Assembly: GCA_002224055.1 (NCBI GenBank)
Contig: AZLU01000001.1
Coordinates: 920,766 to 984,765 of the forward strand
Direction of reading: 5' to 3'
From: Pezizomycotina sp. ARF18
Lineage: Eukaryota; Ascomycota
DNA: 64,000 bases
Position 1 is the stretch's first letter; every line of letters begins with the position of its first letter. The notes below the pieces were generated by a model. That model was given only the letters and a program-made list of their open reading frames with translations. It did no database searches and had not been told where the DNA came from. Shown here piece after piece: positions 50,631-62,408 of the stretch. The position numbers and the translations under genes were made by a program.

Positions 50631-51061
50631 TATAGTCACTATGGTTTGTATTTACCAGAAAACCAGAGATGTTCTCCCATTTTTTGAAAAATTTACATAA
50701 AAAAGGTAATAATAGAGATGATCTCCAGCTATTTATATTAATTAAGAGAACATCTCGAATTATAAAAAAAATGAGTTCGAGAACATCTAAAATTAGAGAA
50801 CATCTCTAATTATATAAAAAAATAATTAATAAATTGGGAGAACATCTCTAATTATTTTTAAAAAATTAAGAGAACATCTCTAAATTTTAATAAAAAATTA
50901 TTTTTAATAGATTTATAATACTATTTTTATAAAATATTTTAAAAAATAAAAAATTACGGGCCTTTACTTTTAGCATAGTTGTAATAAAATAAATAAGAGA
51001 TGTTCTTTGATTTTTGAATTAGAGAAGATCTCCACTTTTACAAGATACCACAGTGACTATA
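50631..51061. mobile_element. MITE-like element with internal 12-bp repeats
   Basis: Ends are 15-base inverted repeats with one mismatch (TATAGTCACTATGGT at 50631-50645; ACCACAGTGACTATA at 51047-51061), and a TA lies on both outer sides if the repeat is taken to begin TAGTCACT. The 431-base interior is very AT-rich, has no open frame and carries nine copies of GAGAACATCTC or its reverse complement GAGATGTTCTC, starting near 50665, 50714, 50745, 50779, 50795, 50838, 50869, 50996 and 51021. Size, TIRs and TA flanks fit a non-autonomous Tc1/mariner-type MITE. Its ends do not match those of the nearby full element. Confidence 0.7.
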
Positions 51062-52235
51062 GTATCGATCCTAAAGACTTAAATATACCAACGAGGTTTC
51101 TTTCGGTTCCGGTACTGTTTCATTAGTGTACATTCATATGAGTCTCTACCTATCAACCCATCTGGGATTATCTCACAAGTTTACTGTTGATGTATCGTCA
51201 ATTGAATATATATTGACAGAAAGCGTTGATCAATTCATTCCAGGTTGCCGTCGCGTCTCAATGTTATGTCTAGGACTTTAATGAGTAAAAAGTACACGTA
51301 GGTTCAAACCTCGTAAAATGTATGTTGAGAAAAACTGATCATATCGAGCATAAAGAAGGATCCGCAAATAATAGGCACTAATTTCGGATATTATACGAAA
51401 TAGATAGTTAATGTGATTACTTATTGCCCTATAGCTGACAGCGCGAATAACAAAAACAAGAAATATCGAATGTCTCTGTTGAGAGCTCAAAACCCAGAGT
51501 TTTGCTCGGATGCAGATCGCGATGATATCGGATATGCACATATGGCGGTTTCAAGGAAAACCAAGTCTTTTTAGGGCTTGCTCGTACGTCAACAGTATAC
51601 TACCAACATATGGATCAAGACTGCTTTTCGTATAGCTCGATTAACTATCCGAATCAGCCATACTTTAGCTTGAAGTACTCTTTCTCTAATTTACTAATAG
51701 CGCGTCATATGACTTTATGGATAAGTCATATACTTGGTTCCGCTGATTCTTCGCCTTATAATTAACACATTCGAAGATTCGGACGGCGCATCAAAGCAAT
51801 ATGATTAAATAAACCACCAGGAGGAAACTAAAGCCAGTATTATGTGAATATGTGTATGCTTGCCAACTGTCGGACCGTGTTCGATGGCTTGATATACTGA
51901 ACAGGGCACAGCTTTCAGTCGATCTTGTCAAGAAGGTTTAATATTCGAAAGCAGACCTTCAGTCTCGTTTTAATTTTACATTACGGCTCTTTGCACCAAC
52001 TATATTATACTATTACATATAGGACGTATAAATCTAGATTTGCTGGTTTACAAAGCTCGAACAAAGGACGAGGCCCCTCACAAGTACTATTCTCTTGAAT
52101 GGATCGATCGGCTGCGGTTCACTTAACGAAAGCCCTAGTGGCAATAATACAGGATTCTCGTTAGCGAACATAACCGGTGGGTGTGGGGGTTTATCACTAG
52201 TACTTTCAGAGTCTGATATTTAGAAGCGGGTGAAT

Positions 52236-52236
<1 letters not shown>

Positions 52237-52270
<34 letters not shown>
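52237..52270. repeat. T34 homopolymer
   Basis: Longest of the many A/T tracts. Others of 18 or more bases: 981-1002, 1763-1781, 2140-2157, 4512-4540, 5001-5022, 10735-10757, 25005-25024, 30058-30083, 31416-31434, 46608-46628, 46853-46873, 57304-57330, 58637-58656, 62160-62190 and 62375-62406. Confidence 0.95.
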
Positions 52271-52271
<1 letters not shown>

Positions 52272-53730
52272 TGACAGGTAACCAAGCTTAATGAATTGCC
52301 CGAATACTATATATTCAGTCTCATATGCCAGTATAAGCCAAAAGCAACATCGCGGACAGCCCAAAAAAAGGCCGGCTACGAGACTACACCAGCTTAAGAG
52401 CAGCAGCGGCAGGACTATCATCTACGCAACAGCAGCACCTTCGCCGATTATAGGCACAGCGGCGGTACTATCATCTAGACAGCAAAAACATCGTTCATAT
52501 AGCATTATTGAAGCCACAAAATAAGTAGCAGCATGTCACGTATTAGATATTTCGGTTCAAACTGCAAATATCGGTTTCCTGGTGACTTGGGGCTTACGCA
52601 TGCGGCACGCTAATGTACTTCACGACTATAGAAATGCTTCTCGCCTATTCGCGAGTTCATCCATTCCTACAAAGCTCGATGAGTATCCTAAAGCTCTCGA
52701 AGTCAAAATGTCAGCTCTCAGAAACCTCCTTTTGTGTATTCAAATGAACAGCGCACGCCCAAGATTGGACCTATAGCACTATACATCTTTCTTCTTTCTC
52801 CCTGGTATACAAATAGGCAATTAATATATCATCTAAAGACAAGATAAGAGAATGATCATCGAGCATCATGGCATACATGGACATAGAGTCGCAAAGGACT
52901 AGTCTTTCATCAAAGGCGGAATTTTGCCTAGTGAGTCAAAAAGCGTGCAATATAATTATATATCACGTGCTACCGTGACGCATTTTCGGATGTCAGGGGT
53001 TTTTCAGCTGAGATTCGACGTGTTCAATGCAAGGCACATTTTGTACAGCGCGCATCGTCGCCTTCTGCATCTTTTTTGAAACCAGCCAACCACGACACCT
53101 TCCCACGTCGGATATACTACTAATTAATTCGTTATTATTGCGCCACCATTCGTTTTTTTTTATTTTTTTATTTTATTTTTATTTATTTATTCATTCATTC
53201 ATTTATTTTCATTTCAACGTTTTCGTGTATATCATCGTCTTTAGTTCTTAGGGGCGTGTAGGTCATTTGCGCAAGACGCAGAGAAGGAAAGGCAAAAGAG
53301 CGCCGTTCGTTTTCGGAGGACACACACTTCACGGTTTCACGAAATATTCCAGCACCAAATTCTCCTGATAATTCTCCTCCAACCATTCCGCTCTTCCGAA
53401 TTGCTCGCTTCGTGAGTCAGAACAAACCCTTCCTCTTGTTCATACCGCCTTGGCATCAGTGATGGGCTTTAGTCTCGCTCGGCTAACCGCTTCGTAGCGT
53501 CTTTTATTAAGCTATCGAATCTAGAGCTCTTGAGAAGCTATATTATGCCCGTTTGGACCCTCGAGTGCAGACTCAATTCGTTTATCCTCCGCATTGCCAA
53601 CCTGTCGAATCTTCGCGAGCCTTTTTACGCCCTCTTACGTCCAAAGCAAATCCCCCTTATTCACTCAAACCGCCGAAATTCCCTATACCTTCCAGGTCTC
53701 AATCAAAGACTAGCAACCAGTGGTAGCAAA

Positions 53731-56377
53731 ATGAAGCGCGCCGCGACTAGCAAACCCCCATTTCACCGCCGGCTGGGAAGAAGAAGGCGGCATCCGGCAC
53801 GACGGTATAATTCTCTAATCTTCAATATCTAGCTTGACGTTAACATCAAAAACGACAATGCGCTAATGTTGCTTTTCTGTGCCAAATTCTAGCTACGCAG
53901 TCTCCAACTTCTTCACGCCCTCAAGCCAAAAAGATGCCCGGTCTGGAAGATTGTAGAAGGGAGTATGGTAGCCGATACTATAAGCAGAAATCTCTCCCCG
54001 ACCGCCACCTCAAGAGCTCGTCCGCCGCCGCTAATTCCGGCGGCACACCAACTCTTCTTCGGCAAAAGCGTCGTCGTCGAAGGTCTCCAAGACCACAAAG
54101 GTCTCGTCGAGTAAGGTTACGAGACGAGCTACTACTGTTTCAAGCACTGAGGTCTCTATTACAACTGAAGTTACAGCTGATGGCGATGGCACTGTGGGAG
54201 AACCGTTTCGCATCGCCGCGTTCGATTTGTACGTTTCCTTGTAGAAACGAAAGCTTGATATAATGATCTAACGTGTTGCTTACTCCCACGTGGTAAAATA
54301 GGACTCCAATCTCGTGAACACAAAATCAGGTAACAAATTTGCCAAGATGCGAGCGATTGGGTCTGGTGGCATTCGTCAGTGCCGGCAAACTCAAGCAACT
54401 GCATGAGGAAGGGTTGGTCTCATATTTCAAAATTGGTATTCCAATATATTGTCTTTTTGAGAAGGTTACTTACGAAAGATGCAACTCTCCGCAGCTACCG
54501 TCTCGTTATCTTCACGAACCAGAACGGCGTCAAGCTAAAGAGCGGAAAGAACGAAAAGCGCCTCGACGAGTACAAGGGGAAATCACGCAGGTCTGCACCG
54601 CTCTCGAACTGCCGTTCCTCACGTACCCGCCACGGAACCGATTGTTACAGGAAACCCCGCACCGGCATGTTCGAGGAGCTGTTGCTAGATATTGGCGGGA
54701 ATGACGCAATGAACCTTGATCTGGAGAACTCCGTGTTCGTTGGAGATGCGGCGGGCCGTAAAGGGACTTTAGCGCCAGTGATAGGTTGGTGGTCATATTT
54801 CCCATGGGACGGGCTCAACCATAACCCTCCGGGGCCCCGGGTTATCGTTACTATACAATCATATCGATTAAAAAGACCGCTAACCTTGCTATTACAGGAT
54901 GTTTGCGGAGAACATCGGAATCCCGTTTCAGACCCCGGAAGAGTTCTTCCTCGGCAAGCCTGCGGAGCCGTATACCCTTCCATTAAACCCAAACACCTTT
55001 ATTTCTGCTTCAAGTGATAAATCACGAGGTTTGTGAATCATTTTTCTTATACCTTGTTCTTTCTCCATGTTCACCTTTTAAGATATGGCTCGCAGGGGCG
55101 GGTTGAGCCTTATCTCTCCATCACATGTAAAATATCTTTTCAAGAAGCGTATTATAGATCGGATCTCAATAAATTCCGACTTCCATCTACATCTCCAATA
55201 ACTCCTTTCTTCAGATCCTTTAATCTTTTCTTCCGTTTCTTTTATTCTAATTTTAGGCATTAATTTTCAAAATTCCCCTTAGATTCTAGCGTATCCCTGC
55301 CTTCTCGAAGCAGAACCCGGTAGAATGGTCGTTATCGTTGGTTCCCCCGCCGCTGGTAAATCGACATATTATTTACCTATCTCGAACCCTTGGTAAGTAA
55401 ATTCCTCGAGGCAAGCAATATCCCTCTTCTTATCTTGGAAGATCTTTTGCACTACATACGAGAAAATATCTTGCTTTATTGAAAAGATTTCTTAACAAAA
55501 AAATCTCGAACTAGGGCTACGAAAGGATCAACCAAGATAAGCCAAAACCGAGAAAATGCATCAAAGTTGCATCAGAGCAACTGAGCAATGGAACAGCGTT
55601 GCTATCGGTAAGAAAATCCGCTTCCTGTCAGAAATGAGGGGTTTTTACTCATTGTATAATTTGGTGATATCAAGAAAGAAAAAAAAAGCACATGCTTTTG
55701 TTTTACAATTTTACTTATATCTCGTTTCTCTAACGTTCTTGGAATGGAATGAAACGGATTTGCACATGGCAGACAACACAAACCCAGACGTCGAGGTCCG
55801 AGCTGTGTGGAAGGAACTTGCAGCGAAGTACGAAGCTGCGTTCCGCTGCATATACCTTGCGACGCCGAGAGCGTGTGCGCGCATAATAATTGCTTCCGCG
55901 CCTTTGGGAAGAACGTGAGTGAATTTTTTTACTTTCGAAACCCTTTCTCCACGTACCTGCTTTTGGAATACAGAGTCCAAATCTGGTCTGATATTAAAAA
56001 AAAAAAAAAAAAACCAATATGGCTTATTTATCCGATCCTTTTGTTAGGCAAATCCTGAGGAGAGGAGTTTAGTACCCGGAATGGGCTTCAATTTCTTCAA
56101 GAAGAGGTTCGTTGAACCGACGCTCAAAGAGGGATTCCTTGACATCACCAAGGTTGATTTCCAGGTTCGTTTTTCAACAATAATTCCATTCTTTTGCCTA
56201 GTTCTTCCGCCTATTTTTTTTTTAATCCGAGCTCTCTCTTCTATCCTATTGTTTCGATATGAGTGTTTTTGCGAAATTACACAAAATCGCTAATGATATG
56301 ATTGTTTCTCTCTTCTCATTTAGTTCCGAGGAGATAAGGAGCAGATGCAAGAGTGGACGAAGCACTGGAGCTCTTGA
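53731..56377 (+). CDS. Polynucleotide kinase 3'-phosphatase
   Basis: DNA strand-break repair enzyme that removes 3'-phosphate and phosphorylates 5'-OH ends in the nucleus. Start MKRAATSKP at 53731; a basic Lys/Pro segment; an intron (about 53803-53892); VSNFFTPSSQK; VWKIVEGSMVADTI; a Ser/Lys/Thr linker; then the HAD phosphatase: FRIAAFDL, intron, DSNLVNTKSGNKFAK and DWVWWHSSVPAKLKQLHEEG, intron, YRLVIFTNQNGVKLKSG, KPRTGMFEELLLD, SVFVGDAAGRKGDFSASD, intron, RMFAENIGIPFQTPEEFFLG. The kinase follows: FSKQNPVE, VVIVGSPAAGKSTYY with the Walker A motif (about 55327-55370), intron, GYERINQD, KCIKVASEQLSNGTAL, DNTNPDVEVRAVWKELAAKY, NPEERSLVPGMGFNFFKKRF, EGFLDITKVDFQ, intron, FRGDKEQMQEWTKHWSS, stop 56375-56377. 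Slips near 53757, 53938, 54346, 54388, 54581 and 54764 all fit one lost base in a homopolymer. Confidence 0.93.
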
Positions 56378-57849
56378 TTCAGAAAGGAAAAAAAAAAGAA
56401 TCCCTACTTTTTTCGTTAAGAATAAGGGAGAAACAAAAAGGCGAAAGAAGAATCCATGCGTGTTCCTCCGCCTATCATTTTGCGAATTGCCTTACCTAGC
56501 TTTTCGCAAGAAGATTTAAAAAAACTTTTTCTTGGAATAAAGGACCCGACAAATTGGTAAATTTGGTTATATTATTTTTATATACATGCATGGTGGGATG
56601 AAAAAAAGGCCGCCAGTTACTAGGATCGAATCGAATCGATTGCAAAATTTTCGCCATCGCAAGTCAAATTTTACTTTTGATATTACCCTCTGCACGTATA
56701 TACAATCGAATCCTTTCCTTCGTCCCGAGACAAACAAGAAAGATTGCCTTATCGATGTAGGTGTTTTGGGCGGATATGCAGTGCATCCTCCCCGCTATTA
56801 TCAAATTTATTTAATAAAATTTGTTTCCCAATTACGCGTTGTTCTTCATTTTGGATCTCCCTCGCAAGATCCCGTCCGGTCCCTCCCGTGTTCGGTAAAA
56901 TTAGAAGGGGATTGGAGGTTTCGTTTTTTCTGTTTAGTTAGTTTCGATCCTTTCTTTTTGGATACTGTGCTGTGCGAGCAATAACAATCGAGCGAGATTT
57001 TATTTAAAGCCTACTACTTACCTCAAAGGGTAAAATATCTCAAAAACCCAGTGGAGCGGTAAAGTTTAAAAGACGACAGGCAGTAACCTCTCTGACCGTT
57101 TCCTATTCTGATACCTGTTGTCGTTCAAAAGCGTCGCGTCGTCTAAACGAAAGAAGCGAGGCGGCACATGCAGTAGTGTGGCTCCTCCCCAAATCTCTAA
57201 TCACAATTTTTTTTGATACAGCTGCTTTAGCCGTCGCTAACGTTTCCAATTGGACGCCAACGTGCCCAAACTTGTGCTTCGAAACGAACGGCAAGGCAAA
57301 GCGAAAAAAAAAAAAAAAAAAAAAAAAAAAGAATCCCACAGCATCGGTAACCCATGAGATTCCCAAACTGCGCCTTCGGTTCATTTAGGTTTTTGTCGTG
57401 TTTTGTCGAACGAGAACGAGGGAGAGGAAAAAAAAGAGAATTGAATTTGATGATCGTTAGTTTTTTATTTTGTTAATCTTTCGAAACGTGGTTGTTTCTA
57501 TACGCTTTACTTTTTCGATCATTTTTTTTTTTTGGAATAATTTCGTTTTAATTTATTCTCTACCCCTCTTCAATAAATAAAAAACGATATACGGGCCGTT
57601 TTATTTTGTTTATAAAATTTTGTTCGCCTTTTCTTACCTTTTCGTTTGTAACGCTGTAGCGAGAGAGAGCGTTTTATTTTATTCAACAAACAAACCCCAA
57701 AATACAACGTCATTTTCTGTTACAAAGTAGGGCGAAAAAAATCCCTCGGTTCACGTAATTCTTCTTCGTGTTTTTGTGCTGTGGAAATAGAAATCCGAGT
57801 CTCACTCTGAAGCAAAGCGGTTCTTAACGATTTCGTCGGTGTCTCCGAA
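56378..57849. other. Intergenic
   Basis: No gene supported. A27 tract at 57304-57330; AT-rich with TTTTATTTT runs around 57470-57680. Confidence 0.5.
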
Positions 57850-59107
57850 TCAGAACCCAAAAGGAATAGGTATCGACCCTTGATCCATGTTCAGGTTCAT
57901 TATATACCGGTACGATCTGTGACAGGGTGAATAACGTTATGCAGTGAGAGACAAAAGGATTAGAAAGTGAGAGAAAGAGATTACCAAAAGTTATTCGTCC
58001 GGGAAATTGTGGAAACATATATTCAACGCAATGCAAGTCATTTCTCTTGGAGAATCTATATTTTTTCCTACAGTCGATAGAAGAAGACCTTGTGGGCTGT
58101 AGTAAAGCGGGTGAGCGGCGACCGCCTCTTCGCATGATATCGATAGAAAGAATACTTTATCTCTAGATCAAGATTCGTAAGAACTAGGGGCCAGACTGGA
58201 AAAAGTTTAGGCCAAGAATTAACTCAAATACTCGCCTCTGTTTTCCTTTGGCTGCTTCCCAATTTTGCGATAGTCGAATTCAAATAGAAAAAAAAAAATA
58301 CCTCACGTTACTTGCCGTTACTTACCTCTCAGTGCCACCTCTGAAGCCTATCTTATTACTGTCCGGCATCTCGTGGGGGCGTCTATACTCTTTAATTATT
58401 CCTTTTATTATACAATATAATCGAAATGAGATCGTAATAACGAATAATAAGTAGAAGAGTGCGTTGTGCTTACTGTAGGTTTTTAAGCAAGGGGAACGTC
58501 GGAAAGTGGATAAACCCTCCCTGCACCGCGCCAATGAAGAGGTCGACGAATCGAATCAGTTTGGGGGTGTCGTCGTCCTCACGGGGAGTAAGAAGGGAGA
58601 AAATATACTTCGGGGGGAAACACAATTACGCTTACGTTTTTTTTTTTTTTTTTTTTAACATTCACCCTAGGTCGAGGCCCTTGGAGCCTCCCAGGGGGTC
58701 CCGCTCTACGACTTGGATCCACCCCGGTACACATTCTTTTCGCAAAAAGTTTTTTTTAGGAAAGAGGGCTAAAAAGCCGATCGGAATAGATGTGCACCAT
58801 TGAGCCAGCCTAGGTTCTTAAAGAGAGTCGACGGATCATGGAAATACTGCGAAAAGAGAGAGACTCACCGAATATGAGCGACTCGTGAGGAACCGGATCT
58901 TCTTGCTGAACAGGAGATGTTTAGCGGCGGAACAAAACAAGAAGCCCAAGAAAGTAAACAGATTTCGGGTTTTTTTTTTTTTTTCCCTCTCTCGCTTCTT
59001 GCTACGACGAATTTCCAAACCCAATACTTTGGGAGAAGAAAAATCCGCCGAGGCACAGAAATGAGGTAAGTGAAGAGTCTGTACCAGGAAAGGTTCAAAG
59101 AAAGACA
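57850..59107 (-). CDS. Unrecognised minus-strand gene, several exons
   Basis: Several minus-strand blocks share coding flavour and are separated by plausible introns. From the 5' side: a possible start at ATG 59107; YFHDPSTLFKNLGWLNGAHL after a TTTTCGCAG acceptor (about 58850-58775); GWIQVVERDPLGGSKGLDLG (about 58727-58668) ending at GTGAATG; an intron containing the A/T tract 58637-58656; DDDTPKLIRFVDLFIGAVQG and GFIHFPTFPLLKNLQ (about 58591-58478) ending at GTAAGC; NKIGFRGGTE (about 58365-58331) with a GTAAGT donor; then CEEAVAAHPLYYSPQGLLLS (about 58133). The hydrophobic, aromatic-rich blocks suggest a membrane enzyme, but I cannot name it. Its start and stop are not secure. Confidence 0.35.
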
Positions 59108-59744
59108 TAGCTCCCAAAAATCTGCCAGATTAGAGAAGAGCTATATTTCCACCGTACTGGAGTAGAGAAACAAAAGAGGAATTAGGGTTTAGAGTGCGCT
59201 ATTGTTATCATCGCCATCAATCTCTTGTTTCTTGTTTTTCACTCTTTCCTCTTTACCCGGACTCGAACCCAACAGATTGGTTCAGATTAAAGGGGAGAAA
59301 TTGAAGTTCCGAGGCAATTTGGTGAAACCCTAGTTCTCAATTGAAGTTGTTGGAGAGGCCCTAAAAAGGATCTTTGCTTACGGTTTCATATGAACGTGAT
59401 TATTTCTGTGCTGTTTAATTTGGAATAAGCAGAAGGCGAAAAGCCGAAAGGTAAGTTGCTGCTCCTGGAAGTTTTTTTCTGAGACGGAAACTGGCGAAGG
59501 AAGGAACTGCCCGACTGCTTCTGTTAGGACAAATGAAGACGTCAGGGTTTCGGGAACATTCTCAGGAACAAGGAACAAGTTGGGAAAAAAGAGTTCAAGC
59601 CACGACCCAGGAACAAGGGAGGGCAAACGGGGTGCAACTTGCAAAGGCACAAGAAAAAGGGAAAAAGGATGGAAGTTGCTGCAAGGAAATTTATAAGGCG
59701 GTATTTGTGACTAACGAAGTCCCCATTTCCTCGATCAAAATATC

Positions 59745-59745
<1 letters not shown>

Positions 59746-59781
<36 letters not shown>

Positions 59782-59784
59782 AAA
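59746..59784. repeat. (AAAT)n microsatellite
   Basis: Tandem AAATA units in an intergenic spacer; a similar imperfect run is at 8893-8940. Confidence 0.9.
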
Positions 59785-61718
59785 TAACAATTGATTTTCG
59801 TGAGCACAAGACATGTATGCATCGCAGTACGAGAGTATACGTGTATATAGTCCATACACGACGGTCTCACTGCTTTTTTATGTTATTTTTATTTTATTTT
59901 TTTGTGATACTTATCCTTACCAAAAGTCTATTTCTATTCCAGATATCTCGAGATATCACCGCGTAGACACTCGTTGTACCTTCGAAACTAGACAATACGA
60001 GGTGAACAAGAATCCCCTAAACGATACTTGCTAGTTCTCTTATATAGGTGGAGCCATTTGGCAAGTATAGTAATATATCAAAAACAAATTCAAGTTCGTA
60101 GTCTCGTTTTTCTGGATCCGCTCTGCGATTTTTGTTTATTATTGTTATAGCGAAAACGTGACTTTCTTCTCAAGAAGGGAAGAGACCTGCTGCGCGGTAC
60201 CCACATCTATTTTTCTATCACGTAATCCAAAAAATCGCCTCGTTGTTTTCGCGAGTTTGCCCAAAAAAGGTACCTGACCGCCGTGCAACTGGATGCGGTT
60301 TTTTTTTTTTTTTTGTTAGAGTTCATCATGAGTTTTTTTCCCCTGCGTTAAAAAGTTTGTCTCGGCATGCGCATTGTTGCGTTACCTGTATATCTCACTC
60401 ACCGAAGAGAATGCTAGCAACTTTTTGAGCACCGCCGAACGGAAAGGGATACCGAAGAAGAGGTTTGTGATCACGATAGTTCTCCTTGAGTCTGTTTTGA
60501 CTCTTTCGGAAGACTCTGTTATTTTGTGATTTTGCGAGGGGAGGACTTCCTACCTAAAAGCTATTTTTCGTGCAAGATGTTTGAAACCCTTCTACTTTTG
60601 AGTGTGAGTAGTGCTCTCTTGAGGCTCTCTCAACTCGCCTTCGCTTCTCACTTTTTCATCTCGCGAGTTCGGTCAGAACAAAAACGTCTGCGGGAACTCA
60701 AGTATGTTTATATACTAATATAAATCATACAGATAGATATAAATATAAAATAAATAACTGAAATTCAGAGTTTCTCTTTTGATGCACGTCAGTTCGAGTT
60801 CGTTTTTTCGTCGTCGGGAAAGGGTATATCAACCTGTCGATCAGGGTCAAACAATCTATCAATACGGTAAATCGTGCGAGAGCTGAATGGGTCATTCTCT
60901 CCACGCGTGCATATTCCTTTCTCCGCAGTTGTGAGCGAAAGCAGTTTAGACGGTCGTAAAAACCCAAAAAAAAGTCAAGAAGGGGACCCCAACTTTGGAC
61001 GTACGAGAGACGCAACTTAGGCCAATCCAACAACGCGGAATTGGTAACCTTTCTTTTTCCCCTTCTCAAGGAGTGTATCGACCGATTCCTTCTTCCGAAG
61101 CCAGTCGAATAGTAGTAGTAAATGCACCACGTCCCGATATACTTAGCCACGAGAGCAGGAGCAGACCTTTTTCCCCCTTGCAATGTACGAAGGTACAGAA
61201 CTTTTACACTACTACCTGCGTGGGCCACTCTGCACTGCAACTCCAGAATATTTGCCGGTTGAATTACAATAATTGATGCTGAGAAAATTGAATAGCGATG
61301 TTTTTAGCTTTTTGTGGTGCAATGTTTAATGTAGGTTCTTGTTTCCCCGCAACGACGGCGAATGAGGACTGCAGAGAGCACCCTTAGTGGAGACTCTGGA
61401 GAGACAGAGCATTTAGCCTCAGGTCATATTTGCGAACCAGTTATCGTGCGTGATATTCAAAGGCGGAACCTTCTCATCTCCCAAAAAAAAAAAAAAAGTC
61501 GGCACCCTCCTCGAGAATGTTCCTAGGACCTAGAGTACCAATTAATAGCAAACAAGCTTGAAAACTGGTCAACATTGGCTGGGAAGAAGTGATATTGTTG
61601 TTCTCGTTGTTAGTGAAATATATAGCAGTGTTCAAGACGATTGTTAGACGTTTCCCTTCCCTTCCCAGTAAGTTATACTGCGTTGTACCCCTCTCTGTCT
61701 CTCGTCCAGCCTGATCCT

Positions 61719-61739
61719 CCCTCTCTCTCTCTCTCTCTC
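61719..61739. repeat. (CT)n microsatellite
   Basis: About ten CT units in a pyrimidine-rich block within the presumed leader of the right-edge gene. Confidence 0.9.
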
Positions 61740-62159
61740 GGGTCTTTCAAAACGTGCGACGGAGATCCTCTCTCTTTTTCCACACTTATCTCGCTTTTTT
61801 TCAACGGTCAGGATTTCTCTGTGGTCTCTGGTGTCTCCCACTGCCGTGTGTGGATAATGGACCAAACAGGTACTAGCTTGAGTGAATAAGGGAAAAAAAA
61901 AAAAGGAAAGAAAAAGAAAAGAAAGATTGTGAGACTAAATAAGAGTAAAGAGAGAAAAGCAGGAACAAGGTGTGTGCAGGACGCAGCCAACACGTTGAAA
62001 TCACAGCCATTCCCACTTTGGGGAGAGAGAAATAAAAAAGAAGAAAATATTAAATAATAATATAAATAAAATAATGAATAAAATATAAATAATAAATTAA
62101 TAAAATAAGAAATAATTTTCGTGTGGAAGTTCCTCCTCTCCCTTCAAAACCCCAACCCG

Positions 62160-62192
<33 letters not shown>

Positions 62193-62374
62193 AAAACCTG
62201 CCTGTAAGTAGTAGCGGGCAGCTCCTGCTTTATTCGTTTTTTTCACCCTGTCAGTCGTCTTCATTTTTTTTTCTTTTTATTATTTTATTCCCAGACCTCC
62301 CACCACAACAACCCTCTCTTTCTCCCTCTTTTCCTCACAAACCTCTTCAGAAAGAACAAAAGGCAACAAAGAGG

Positions 62375-62408
<34 letters not shown>

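Larger units (their letters stand above)
49293..53730. other. Gene desert, about 4.4 kb, with one MITE-like element
   Basis: Apart from the element at 50631-51061, nothing with coding flavour is supported. A T34 tract, the longest in the window, lies at 52237-52270. Short open frames at 52291-52521 and 52582-52773 follow it but show no known motif. A T/ATTT-rich run lies at about 53152-53212. Confidence 0.45.

Noticed and set aside
52291-52776. Two short open frames after the T34 tract
   Set aside because: Ser/Gln/Lys-rich and plain translations without motif, splice signals or a partner exon.
60725-61240. Unbroken 171-codon minus-strand frame
   Set aside because: Its translation has no recognisable motif, its composition matches the flanks, and other genes here do not occur as single long frames; chance is more likely.
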